Both the position numbers and the translations under genes were made by a program. From an uncultured Lachnospiraceae bacterium (GTDB lineage Bacteria > Bacillota > Clostridia > Lachnospirales > Lachnospiraceae), in assembly GCA_910587895.1 (NCBI GenBank), contig CAJUOE010000341.1:1-14781 (forward strand): 14,781 bases of DNA, in the 5' to 3' direction. This document shows, one piece after another, positions 6,706 through 13,860 of this stretch. The notes below the pieces were generated by a model. It was not told the DNA's origin. It saw nothing but the letters and a program-made list of their open reading frames with translations, and did not search any database. Numbering within the stretch: the stretch's first letter is position 1; every line of letters begins with the position of its first letter.

Positions 6706-8007
6706 TTATTCTGCATCAGTTTCGGTTTCTACTGCCTGATCCATGATAAGCTCTATTGCCTTCTGGATCCCAAGCTCCATTTTCATAGACTCTTTCTCTG
6801 ATTCTCCCATGTACTCTTTCAGTTCTGCGGCGTCCATTCCATACATGCCAGCCATCCGCTCAATCTCTGCATCTATATCTTCCTCAGATATCTGGATGTC
6901 TTCTTTCTTAACAATCTCCTCCAGAACAAGCGTAGACTGGATCCGTTTCAGGGCCTCCGGTTTCATCTGCTCCAACATCTGGTCAACTGTTGTCCCACTG
7001 AACTGCATATACTGCTCCATGGACAGCCCCTGCTGTGAAATCCTGTTTGCAAAATCATCTATCATAGAACGCGCCTGATTATCCACCATTACATCCGGAA
7101 TCTCCATCTCGGACACTTCTACGATTTTGTCGATCGCCTCATTCTCCTGCGCCCGTTTTCCTTCTGTCTCCTTGCGCTCGATAATTTTCTTCTCTACGCT
7201 CTGCTTATACTCGTCAAGCGTGTCAAACTCGGATACATCCTGTGCAAACTCATCATCCAGCTCCGGAAGCTCTTCCATCTTAATCTCATTGATCTTCACC
7301 TTAAATACAGCCGGCTTGCCAGCAAGCTCCGCGGCATGATACTCCTCCGGGAATGTTACATTTACATCCAGCTCGTCTCCGGTATTCTTTCCAATCAACT
7401 GTTCCTCAAAACCTTCGATAAAGGAATGGGAACCGATGACCAGCGAATGATTCTCGCCTTTTCCGCCTTCGAATGCCACGCCGTCAACAAATCCTTCAAA
7501 ATCAATCACTGCCGTATCGCCATCCTGCACGGCACGATCTTCCACTGTGATGGTTCTCGCATTGCTCTTTCTCTCACGGTCAAGCTCTGCCTGCATCTCT
7601 TCTTCTGTCACCTTCATGTCAATCTTCGTTACCTGGACACCTTTATATTCTCCGAGCGTAACTTCCGGTCTTACGGCAACCTCCGCGGTAAAAATAAACG
7701 GCTTGCCCTTTTCAATCTGCGTAACGTCAATCTCAGGTCTTGATACCACATCAACGCCGGATTCGTCAACCGCTTTGGGATATTCCTGTCCAATCAGCAT
7801 ATTTGCCGCATCTTCAAAGAAAATCTCCGGTCCGTACATCTTCTCAATCATGGCTCTCGGCACTTTGCCCTTACGGAATCCCGGAAGGCTGATTCTTCCT
7901 TTCTCCTTCTGATAAACCGCCTGAAGAGCTTTTTCCAGTTCCTCTGCCGCTACCTCAATTGTGAGTTTTACCATGTTCTTTTCTAAATTTTCTACCTGTA
8001 CGCTCAT
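6706..8007 (-). CDS. tig: Trigger factor, ribosome-associated peptidyl-prolyl isomerase chaperone
   Basis: Cytoplasmic chaperone that docks at the ribosome exit tunnel and shields nascent chains. It is 433 aa with the expected three parts. The N-terminal ribosome-binding domain carries the signature GFRKGKVP (residues 43-50). An FKBP-type isomerase domain begins near DGDTAVIDFEGFVDG and includes SHSFIEGFEEQLIG (about 160-245). The long helical C-terminal chaperone domain ends in an acidic tail. AAGGAGG lies 11 bases before ATG 8007. An extended -10 promoter sits about 90 bases upstream, making tig the first gene of the tig-clpP-clpX-lon-engB-znu cluster. No CtsR heptad repeats or CIRCE palindrome are seen in its leader, so heat-shock control by those regulators is not supported. 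Confidence 0.97.
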   Translation of the reverse strand: MSVQVENLEKNMVKLTIEVAAEELEKALQAVYQKEKGRISLPGFRKGKVPRAMIEKMYGPEIFFEDAANMLIGQEYPKAVDESGVDVVSRPEIDVTQIEKGKPFIFTAEVAVRPEVTLGEYKGVQVTKIDMKVTEEEMQAELDRERKSNARTITVEDRAVQDGDTAVIDFEGFVDGVAFEGGKGENHSLVIGSHSFIEGFEEQLIGKNTGDELDVNVTFPEEYHAAELAGKPAVFKVKINEIKMEELPELDDEFAQDVSEFDTLDEYKQSVEKKIIERKETEGKRAQENEAIDKIVEVSEMEIPDVMVDNQARSMIDDFANRISQQGLSMEQYMQFSGTTVDQMLEQMKPEALKRIQSTLVLEEIVKKEDIQISEEDIDAEIERMAGMYGMDAAELKEYMGESEKESMKMELGIQKAIELIMDQAVETETDAE

Positions 8008-8099
8008 TATCGTTGTTTCCTCCTTAAATATATATCATCCTGCAATGCTTTTATTAAAATATTTTGTGATTTCATTCCAAATTACACAATCATCTTGCA

Positions 8100-8108
8100 A
8101 TTATAGCA
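8100..8108 (-). promoter_or_regulatory. Extended -10 promoter upstream of tig
   Basis: On the minus strand TGCTATAAT gives a perfect TATAAT (8100-8105) with the extended -10 TG one base upstream. The -35 region has no good match at 17-18 bp, as is common for extended -10 promoters. Transcription would start near 8093, leaving about an 85-nt leader before tig. It lies only about 30 bp past the chemoreceptor stop. Confidence 0.65.
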
Positions 8109-8136
8109 CACTCCTTACAAAAATACCAGCATTTTT

Positions 8137-9813
8137 TTACACCCGGAATCTGGAAGTGATATCTGACAGCTGCCGGGCAGAAACTTTTCCGCTGGAAGTC
8201 TTGTCAAAAGCCTCTTTCGTAAGTTCCACCACATCCGTCGTCTTCCGGGCAATACCGGAAATTCCCGTGGAGCATTCGCTGATATTTCTGTTGACTTCCG
8301 ACATGGTCTCCGCAATCTCATCAATAAAATGCTTGAGCTCCATGACCTCCTGATTCGCCTGATTCATGAATTCTTCAATAGATTCGGTCGCGTTGCTGTA
8401 TTCATCACTGGACTGCATGAAATCATTATAATCGTTCAACACCTTATGCTCAAGAAAATTCAGGGCGTCCATAAGACATTCTTTCAACGTTCCCACGGAA
8501 GAATTAACGTCATCCACAATCGCCACGATATCAGCCCCGGTCTGGGTAGACTGGGCTGCCAGGGATGCGATCTCGCTTGCCACAACGCCAAATCCTTTCC
8601 CTTCTTCCCCTGCCCTTGCCGCTTCAATGGACGCGTTCAGGGAAAGCAGGTTGGTCTGATCCGCAATATCCTGAATTGCTTTTGCCAGCTCGTTGATCTG
8701 AGCCGCCTTCTGCGCTTTTACAATCGCCTCCTGCGATGTTTTCTGTATTTTATCGTACACCTTTAACGTCTCTTCCCGGGAAATGCCTGTCTTCTCATGG
8801 ATAACCAGGCTTTTTTCACGCGCATCCGCAGTGAGCTGCGTACCGGCGCTGATATGCTCGGCAACCGCGGCGGCATTTCTATTCATATTCTTAACATGAT
8901 CCGTTACGGATTCCATGGATGCAGAGGTTTCCTCCATGGCGGACGCCATCTCCTGATTGATGGCAGAATTATTCGTAGAGGCTTCATTCACCCCTTCCGA
9001 AATCTCATAGAGGGAATTCGAATCCTCCACCAATTTCTCGGAAATATGATTAAGCTCCGAGACAATCCCCGACAAGCGCCCTCTCATATGGACGACTGCA
9101 TTTCCCATGGCGCCCACTTCGTCACGCGTGGCCGGAATGGCACAGCCATCCTGCATATTCAGTTCAGAAATATCATTGATAACCGCGGTCAATGCCGTGA
9201 TGGGCCGCGTAATCATGCGCGTAACTGCCATCCCGACACACAGCGCAGCCAAAAGCAACACCAGACCGATCACCGCGCATATTGTAGCTATAGTATTAAC
9301 CGGTTTCATGACATCCGATTTATCCGCCTGAACAAAAATAATCCAGTCGTTGACCGTACACATAAAAGCAATATACACTTCCCTGCCTTCTATCGTGCAT
9401 TCCCTGACGTCCGCCGTCGTGATCATGCCTGTCTGCAAGGTATCGAGGACGCTTTGGATGACTGCATTTCCCTCAATCTGCTGACCCAGCATTTCAGAAT
9501 TTTCATGATACAGGTACGTTCCCTGCGTATCTACCAGATAAGCCCTGCTCGACTGCATGGTATTAATTCCTACATTATTCAGGATATAATCAAGCCTCCC
9601 AAGCCCCACATCCATGTTGCTCCTCTCGGAATCGCTGTAAAAACATTCATATAAAGTATCCGAGGCATGGACACAGGTATCATATAAGTAGCTCTCACAC
9701 AAATCTGTGATATTCTTTTTATTTACCATATAGGATACGGATAAAATTCCAACAATCAAAATTATGGAAGTAGCTGTAATCAGCAGCGCAATTTTACTAC
9801 GTATGGATTTCAT
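8137..9813 (-). CDS. Methyl-accepting chemotaxis protein with extracellular Cache-type sensor
   Basis: Transmembrane chemoreceptor that signals through CheW/CheA to bias flagellar rotation. It is 558 aa. TM1 is about 8-30. An extracellular sensor spans about 31-172 and is Cache-like, with the segments AYLVDTQGTYLYHENSEMLGQ-type (91-111) and NDWIIFVQADKSDV (155-168). TM2 is about 173-197, then a HAMP domain about 198-250 and a coiled-coil signalling hairpin whose tip region holds the canonical QTNLLSLNASIEAARAGE stretch near residues 380-405. No C-terminal CheR-tethering pentapeptide is seen. The start ATG overlaps the stop of the solute-binding protein gene by four bases (ATGA), with AAAGGAG inside that gene's last codons, so the two are translationally coupled. 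This points to a receptor reading the ligand state of that binding protein, though direct small-molecule binding by the Cache domain is equally possible. Confidence 0.95.
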   Translation of the reverse strand: MKSIRSKIALLITATSIILIVGILSVSYMVNKKNITDLCESYLYDTCVHASDTLYECFYSDSERSNMDVGLGRLDYILNNVGINTMQSSRAYLVDTQGTYLYHENSEMLGQQIEGNAVIQSVLDTLQTGMITTADVRECTIEGREVYIAFMCTVNDWIIFVQADKSDVMKPVNTIATICAVIGLVLLLAALCVGMAVTRMITRPITALTAVINDISELNMQDGCAIPATRDEVGAMGNAVVHMRGRLSGIVSELNHISEKLVEDSNSLYEISEGVNEASTNNSAINQEMASAMEETSASMESVTDHVKNMNRNAAAVAEHISAGTQLTADAREKSLVIHEKTGISREETLKVYDKIQKTSQEAIVKAQKAAQINELAKAIQDIADQTNLLSLNASIEAARAGEEGKGFGVVASEIASLAAQSTQTGADIVAIVDDVNSSVGTLKECLMDALNFLEHKVLNDYNDFMQSSDEYSNATESIEEFMNQANQEVMELKHFIDEIAETMSEVNRNISECSTGISGIARKTTDVVELTKEAFDKTSSGKVSARQLSDITSRFRV

Positions 9814-11156
9814 CGGCTCTCCTTTCCCTCTTCATGCAACAATGCCTTCTCAGACGCCCAGGTATTTTTTATGGATTCTACTGCTTTTTCCCAGGTTATC
9901 TCCCCTTTGCAGTACGCATGGAGTGAATTTCCAAGCTCCACCTTGAAACGCTGGCTCGGAAACGCTGTAAAGTCCCAGTTCACTGATTTCCTGGAGGAAT
10001 CAGACATATCGGAAACAACCTGCCTCGCCAGCGGGTCATTGGGACTTTCCTCATAGGAAAAGGTATTGAACGGGGAAATAAACCCTAAGGAATCCGTAAC
10101 GTATTTCTTGCCTTCCTCAGAGCCGTACAGCCATTCCAGAAAATCAATCGAGGCCTGCTGGTCTGCCTCGCTGGCAATGCTGTTCACACAGATATAGCTT
10201 TCCGTGCCGATGCACAGCCCCTGCTCCTCCTCGCCTTCTACGCCTGTATAAATCGGAAGGAACTTCACATCTTCCTCTTTTACCTGGTTGTCTTTGATCT
10301 GCGAAATCTGCCCCCAGGCCCAGTTGCCGTTCTGCACCATCGCCACTTTCCCCCGGGCAAATTCCTCCATGGAATCGTCCACGGTCTTAGATGCCAGATC
10401 TTCACGGGCGGTACATGAATTGTCTATGTACAGGTCAAAAATATTCTTAAAATTCTCCTGATAGCTGAAATCAAGCTGCTCCTCATCCGCAATCCCTTTT
10501 TCAGAGAACTCATAATAAACCGGAAGATTCGGCAGATGCGTATGCCAACGCCAGTCCTCCCCCTCGCTGAAGGAAGTGGAGGCAAATACGCCTTCAATGC
10601 CAAGCTCCCCGAGATGCTCAGACATATCTTCTACCAATGCTTTCAGCCTGCTGAAATTGTTGACTTCCTCCATGCTTCCAAAATCGGTCTTCCTTGAGGG
10701 CAGTGAAAAATATTTCTGCATGATATTTTCGTTATAAATAATGCCGTAGCCTTCCACCACATAGGGAATCCCATAAACGCCTTCCCCATCCTTTACCGCC
10801 ATGTCCGGCTCAAGCAGCCACGAATAAAGCCGGGTATCGCTCAGATCCCGGCAATAATTCTTCCATTTCTGATAATCTACCGGACCATTAATCTGGAATA
10901 ACGTGGGCGCGCCCTGCTTTGCAATCTCGGATTTCAGCGTCTGCTCATAACTTCCGCTCGCAGCCGTCAATATCCTTACCTTTATGCCCGTCTCAGCCTC
11001 ATATTCCCTGGCAATTTCTTTCCAGGTATCCGTCGATTCCGGCTTGTAGTTCAAATAATATATCCTGGGCTCCTCCGCTTTCTGTCCACACCCGGCAAAC
11101 ATCCCCAGAACCAGACAGGCAGACAGCCCCACTACAGTTAAAAATTTTCGTCTCAT
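9810..11156 (-). CDS. Extracellular solute-binding lipoprotein (family 1, sugar type)
   Basis: Membrane-anchored binding protein of the UgpB/MalE-like superfamily (COG1653, SBP_bac type), which normally delivers sugars or similar solutes to an ABC transporter. It is 448 aa from ATG 11156. A lipoprotein signal peptide ends at FAGC with C23 as the lipidated residue, followed by a short polar tether. The body has family-typical stretches such as EIAREYEAETGIKV near the N-terminus, GKVAMVQNGNWAWGQ in the middle and ASIDFLEWLYGSEEGKKYV towards the C-terminus. The frame is open to 11279, but AAAGGAG 7 bases before 11156 and the signal peptide fix the start. A TTGTCT-N17-TATAAT promoter lies just upstream. 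No permease or ATPase gene is nearby; instead its stop overlaps the start of a chemoreceptor. The ligand is unknown. Confidence 0.92.
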   Translation of the reverse strand: MRRKFLTVVGLSACLVLGMFAGCGQKAEEPRIYYLNYKPESTDTWKEIAREYEAETGIKVRILTAASGSYEQTLKSEIAKQGAPTLFQINGPVDYQKWKNYCRDLSDTRLYSWLLEPDMAVKDGEGVYGIPYVVEGYGIIYNENIMQKYFSLPSRKTDFGSMEEVNNFSRLKALVEDMSEHLGELGIEGVFASTSFSEGEDWRWHTHLPNLPVYYEFSEKGIADEEQLDFSYQENFKNIFDLYIDNSCTAREDLASKTVDDSMEEFARGKVAMVQNGNWAWGQISQIKDNQVKEEDVKFLPIYTGVEGEEEQGLCIGTESYICVNSIASEADQQASIDFLEWLYGSEEGKKYVTDSLGFISPFNTFSYEESPNDPLARQVVSDMSDSSRKSVNWDFTAFPSQRFKVELGNSLHAYCKGEITWEKAVESIKNTWASEKALLHEEGKESR

Positions 11157-11187
11157 CTGCAATCTCCTTTTGTGCGAAATTACTTTT

Positions 11188-11216
11188 ATTATATATAATT
11201 CGCCAAAAACAGACAA
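11188..11216 (-). promoter_or_regulatory. Sigma-A type promoter for the binding protein-chemoreceptor operon
   Basis: On the minus strand -35 TTGTCT (11211-11216) and a perfect -10 TATAAT (11188-11193) are separated by exactly 17 bp. The predicted start is near 11181, leaving about 25 nt before the start codon at 11156. This supports an independent two-gene transcription unit. Confidence 0.7.
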
Positions 11217-11282
11217 CAGCGCTGCGCCCATAATGAGTGCAAATCGTCCCGGATTAATAGCAAATTGTACCAAAAGCAATTC

Positions 11283-11429
11283 TCACTCAACTTCCCCATA
11301 AAGATAAGCGTTTAAAATATTCTGCGGATTATCATAATAAAAGCTGCTGTTGTAATCGTCAATCAAATCGCTGACAAAAGAACCATATCTTTGCCAAAAT
11401 CTGATGTAAGTATAACACAACTTATCCAT
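11283..11429 (-). CDS. Possible small ORF of 48 aa, unrecognised
   Basis: From ATG 11429 the minus strand encodes an aromatic-rich 48-residue peptide with stretches RFWQRYGSF and FYYDNPQNIL, ending GEVE. No family is recognised. It lies between the aldolase terminator and the binding-protein promoter, in the same direction as both. GAGG sits only two bases before ATG, a poor ribosome binding site, and no promoter is evident. The frame stays open upstream through the terminator hairpin to a TGA near 11480, so it could be the 3' remnant of a longer decayed gene. Codon composition looks more AT-rich than the neighbours. It may be non-coding. Confidence 0.25.
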   Translation of the reverse strand: MDKLCYTYIRFWQRYGSFVSDLIDDYNSSFYYDNPQNILNAYLYGEVE

Positions 11430-11443
11430 AGCCTCAATAAGCG

Positions 11444-11475
11444 CACAAAAAAGGATTGCCCAATGGCAACCCTTT
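11444..11475 (-). terminator. Rho-independent terminator after the aldolase gene
   Basis: On the minus strand AAAGGGTTGCC (11465-11475) pairs with GGCAATCCTTT (11450-11460), eleven pairs with one G-T wobble, around a four-base loop, followed by a run of six T. It lies about 50 bp past the aldolase stop and ends that transcript. Confidence 0.88.
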
Positions 11476-11524
11476 CATTTCCCAATATTATAATATGGTG
11501 TTACAGACAAACCTGCCCGCCGTC

Positions 11525-12508
11525 CTACTCAAGATCCATCAATTCCTGCATCAGCCTCGTATAATCCGTCCGCTTATCCTTAATAAATTTAATCGCCGTG
11601 GACGGATGGCTGTTCAAAATTCCGGTCAGCAGGTATGGGATATCGTACCCCCATACGTTGCCCTCTTCCTTCAGTTTCAGCATATGTTTCTCCACAAAAC
11701 GGATAATCGGAACCTCATCATATTTCGGATTTTTCAGGAAACTGAGCAGCGCCTCCAAAAAACAGTTGCCCGCGCCGCGGCCCATACCGTTTACCGTAGC
11801 ATCCAAAAGGCAAACGCCCATACGACAGGCTTCAATCGTGTTTGCAAATGCAAGCTGCTGGTTATTATGCGCATGGATTCCTACAATTTTGCCACAGGAG
11901 TCTGCAACCTCAACATACTTCTTCGAAAGCCTGGTAATCTGCTCCGGATAGAACGAACCGAAACTGTCCACAAGGTAAATCGCATCCACGGAGCTCTGCG
12001 CAAGTATCTGCAGCGCCGCATCCAGATCTTCACTGTTGACCTTGGACACCGCCATAATATTTACCGTCACCTCATATCCCTTTTTCTTGATATGCTGGAT
12101 CATCTCTACCGCAGCCGGAATCTGATGTATGTAAGTTGCCACGCGGACAAGGTCGATGACACTGTCCTTCTTCGGCAGAATATCCTTGCGGTAATCGCAG
12201 CGTCCCACATCCGCCATCACAGATATCTTCAGCGGAGATTTATTGTCACCCACAATGGCACGGATATCCTTTTCCTCACAAAATTTCCATTTGCCGAATT
12301 CCTTAGGGTCAAACAAATCCTTCGACGCCTTATAGCCAAACTCCATATAATCAACGCCCGCTTTTATATTTGCTTCATATAACTCCCGGACAAATTCTTC
12401 TGTAAATCCAAAATTATTTACCAGTCCCCCATCTCTCATCGTACAATCCAAAACTTTAATATCCGGACTGTAATCCATCAATGTTCTCTTATTGTAATTC
12501 TCTGACAT
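11525..12508 (-). CDS. HMGL/DmpG-like aldolase catalytic domain protein
   Basis: Metal-dependent TIM-barrel enzyme of the HMG-CoA lyase-like superfamily, related to 4-hydroxy-2-oxovalerate aldolase. Such enzymes cleave or condense 2-oxo acids using a divalent metal. It is 327 aa from ATG 12508. Diagnostic motifs: CTMRDGG (residues 22-28; R25 and D26 are expected to act in catalysis and metal binding), HAHNN (212-216) with the two metal-ligand histidines H212 and H214, and GMGRGAGN (241-248). It ends soon after the barrel and lacks the C-terminal regulatory domain of isopropylmalate or citramalate synthases. GGAGG 8 bases before 12508 favours this start over ATG 12529. It is flanked by its own promoter, a palindromic operator-like site and a strong terminator, so it is monocistronic. 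No partner acylating aldehyde dehydrogenase is nearby, so the substrate is open. Confidence 0.85.
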   Translation of the reverse strand: MSENYNKRTLMDYSPDIKVLDCTMRDGGLVNNFGFTEEFVRELYEANIKAGVDYMEFGYKASKDLFDPKEFGKWKFCEEKDIRAIVGDNKSPLKISVMADVGRCDYRKDILPKKDSVIDLVRVATYIHQIPAAVEMIQHIKKKGYEVTVNIMAVSKVNSEDLDAALQILAQSSVDAIYLVDSFGSFYPEQITRLSKKYVEVADSCGKIVGIHAHNNQQLAFANTIEACRMGVCLLDATVNGMGRGAGNCFLEALLSFLKNPKYDEVPIIRFVEKHMLKLKEEGNVWGYDIPYLLTGILNSHPSTAIKFIKDKRTDYTRLMQELMDLE

Positions 12509-12594
12509 CCCTGTTGCCTCCATTTCCATGTGTATTTCCGCATAACTTTCCGTTATCGGACCATGAATATCGTATATGTGCCTTCTGCACTCAC

Positions 12595-12627
12595 ACTTTA
12601 AATTGTTAAAGTTTAAATCATTAAAGT
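12595..12627. promoter_or_regulatory. Overlapping palindromes in the aldolase leader (candidate operator)
   Basis: ACTTTAA (12595-12601) and TTAAAGT (12606-12612) form a perfect inverted repeat with four bases between. Overlapping it, AGTTTAA (12610-12616) and TTAAAGT (12621-12627) form a second with one mismatch and the same spacing. Together they cover about +1 to +33 of the predicted aldolase transcript, a position suited to repression. The regulator is unknown. Confidence 0.5.
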
Positions 12628-12633
12628 AAATGT

Positions 12634-12662
12634 ATCATACATAAAAAAATTGATTTTGTCAA
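12634..12662 (-). promoter_or_regulatory. Sigma-A type promoter of the aldolase gene
   Basis: On the minus strand TTGACA (12657-12662), a 17-bp spacer and TATGAT (12634-12639) make a near-consensus promoter. The predicted start is near 12627, giving about a 120-nt leader that contains the palindromes at 12595-12627. Confidence 0.7.
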
Positions 12663-12747
12663 TCCCTATTCCACACAAATTACCCAATTTTTGTAACAAA
12701 CTGGCTGAACCGTTACCGATTATTTTTCCATTTATATAAAAATTTTC

Positions 12748-12776
12748 TTGACATATACAGTCGAACTGTATATACT
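12748..12776 (+). promoter_or_regulatory. Sigma-A type promoter of the padR-DUF2812 operon
   Basis: TTGACA (12748-12753), exactly 17 bp, then TATACT (12771-12776). Transcription would start near 12783. Palindrome 1 fills the spacer and touches both hexamers, and palindrome 2 covers the start site. The stretch from 12663 to 12747, between the two divergent promoters, shows nothing further. Confidence 0.8.
12753..12773. promoter_or_regulatory. PadR-type operator 1
   Basis: Perfect 21-bp palindrome: arms ATATACAGT and ACTGTATAT around CGA. It spans the whole promoter spacer, overlapping the last base of the -35 and the first three bases of the -10, so a bound dimer would exclude RNA polymerase. 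Confidence 0.8.
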
Positions 12777-12780
12777 CTAA

Positions 12781-12801
12781 CTATACAGTTACACTATATA
12801 G
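12781..12801. promoter_or_regulatory. PadR-type operator 2
   Basis: Second 21-bp palindrome with the same layout: arms CTATACAGT and ACTATATAG around TAC, one arm mismatch. Its centre is 28 bp from that of operator 1. It covers the predicted transcription start, consistent with cooperative autorepression. Confidence 0.75.
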
Positions 12802-12849
12802 TTTGGCTATACTTTAAAACATTTACAATACATGGAAAGGAGATTCCCC

Positions 12850-13161
12850 ATGAACCTGAGCAGCTACCTCCCGCTCACAGAGACTACCTGGTATATTCTG
12901 GTAGCCTTGCTGGAACCGGGGCACGGCTATTACATTATGCAGAAAGTAGAAACTTTAAGCAACGGAAATGTGCGGATTGCAGCCGGAACCATGTACGGCG
13001 CGATCGAAAACCTGCTGAAACAAAAGCTCATCTGTTCTGTCAAAAGCGAAGACAAAAGGCGCAAGGTTTACCAGACCACTGAACTTGGCAGGGAAGTGTT
13101 AAGCCTGGAAACAAAGCGCCTCCGCTATCTGGTACAGGTAGCGGAAAACCATGGTCTGTAA
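12850..13161 (+). CDS. PadR family transcriptional regulator
   Basis: Small winged-helix DNA-binding repressor of 103 aa, the size of short PadR proteins (subfamily with minimal C-terminal domain). Typical stretches: LTETTWYILVALLEPGHGYYIMQKVE, of which the LLEPGHGYYIMQ part (about 23-34) is the hallmark, then IAAGTMYGAIENLLKQKLI with the recognition helix and wing containing DKRRKVYQTT. The frame opens at 12832, but AAAGGAG lies 8 bases before ATG 12850, which is the better start. It is the first gene of a two-gene operon with a DUF2812 membrane protein 15 bp downstream. Two near-identical palindromes cover its promoter, pointing to autoregulation. The inducer is unknown. Confidence 0.93.
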   Translation: MNLSSYLPLTETTWYILVALLEPGHGYYIMQKVETLSNGNVRIAAGTMYGAIENLLKQKLICSVKSEDKRRKVYQTTELGREVLSLETKRLRYLVQVAENHGL

Positions 13162-13176
13162 GAAAGGAGCATCCCT

Positions 13177-13860
13177 ATGAAAAAATACAGAATATTTATC
13201 AACATCGACAAAGAAGAAACATGGATCAATCATATCATCGCCCAGGGCTACCGCCTGAAAAGAGCCTCCTCTTTTGGAATGTACGAATTTGAGAGGTATC
13301 CTGCCATTAACAGGGATGCCTCCGCATCGGAAAGCAATACAGACTCCGAAAGCCCTGGAGATGAAAAATTTCTGCCCCTGGTAAGAATGGATTTCCGTAC
13401 CTTTTCCAAAAAACAGGACTTCATTGATTACCTGACATTATTTGAGGATGCCGGCTGGCGTCACATCTCCGGTAGCAAATCAGAAGGAAACCAGTATTTT
13501 GAACGGATGCACCCGGACTGCCAGGATGAGATTTTCTCGGATTCTGCTTCCAGAGCTGGAAGATACCGCAGGCTCTGTGAAATGTGGATGGCGCTTTTTG
13601 CAGTCTACCTGCCGCTGCTCATCATATACCTGAATGCCCCGCCCCTTGCCATCAGCAGCTGGAAAGACCTGTTCTACACGCCGGGGCTGTGGGAAAGCAG
13701 CGGCGCCGAATTCTGGATGGCATTCCTGTTTGAGCTGCCTTTCGCGCTGGGGCGGGCATTTGGCGGGCTCTTCCCGCTCATGCTGCTGGTAATCGTCATC
13801 TGCTTTGCATACTTCAGTTTCCAGACCTTCTACTGGTACCGCAAAGAACAGAAACGCTAA
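13177..13860 (+). CDS. DUF2812 domain-containing membrane protein
   Basis: Protein of 227 aa with an N-terminal soluble DUF2812 region (about 1-110) and two hydrophobic segments near 133-152 (LFAVYLPLLIIYL) and 190-215 (LFPLMLLVIVICFAYFSF), ending in a basic tail. The N-terminus has the family pattern of an aromatic-rich start (KKYRIFINIDKEETWI) and a later FRTFSKKQDFIDYLTLFEDAGW stretch of the kind seen in these proteins. Biochemical function is unknown. Members are often encoded next to PadR regulators, as here, where GAAAGGAG precedes ATG 13177 and the padR stop is 15 bp upstream. A membrane or cell-envelope stress role is only a guess. Its TAA stop overlaps the stop of the convergent deacetylase gene. 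Confidence 0.85.
   Translation: MKKYRIFINIDKEETWINHIIAQGYRLKRASSFGMYEFERYPAINRDASASESNTDSESPGDEKFLPLVRMDFRTFSKKQDFIDYLTLFEDAGWRHISGSKSEGNQYFERMHPDCQDEIFSDSASRAGRYRRLCEMWMALFAVYLPLLIIYLNAPPLAISSWKDLFYTPGLWESSGAEFWMAFLFELPFALGRAFGGLFPLMLLVIVICFAYFSFQTFYWYRKEQKR

Noticed and set aside
8008..8136. Search for CtsR heptads or a CIRCE palindrome upstream of tig
   Set aside because: No GTCAAA-type tandem heptads and no TTAGCACTC/GAGTGCTAA pair were found, so heat-shock operators are not reported.
8118..8137. AT-rich hairpin AAAAAT...ATTTTT just after the chemoreceptor stop as a terminator
   Set aside because: The stem is all A-T with a tiny loop and only a short T run; too weak to call.
11157..11279. 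N-terminal extension of the solute-binding protein to 11279
   Set aside because: It would place 41 residues before a textbook lipoprotein signal peptide and cross the promoter; the start at 11156 has a strong ribosome binding site.
11485..11496. Palindrome ATATTATAATAT in the aldolase 3' region
   Set aside because: Short and AT only, in a transcript tail before a clear terminator; expected by chance in such sequence.
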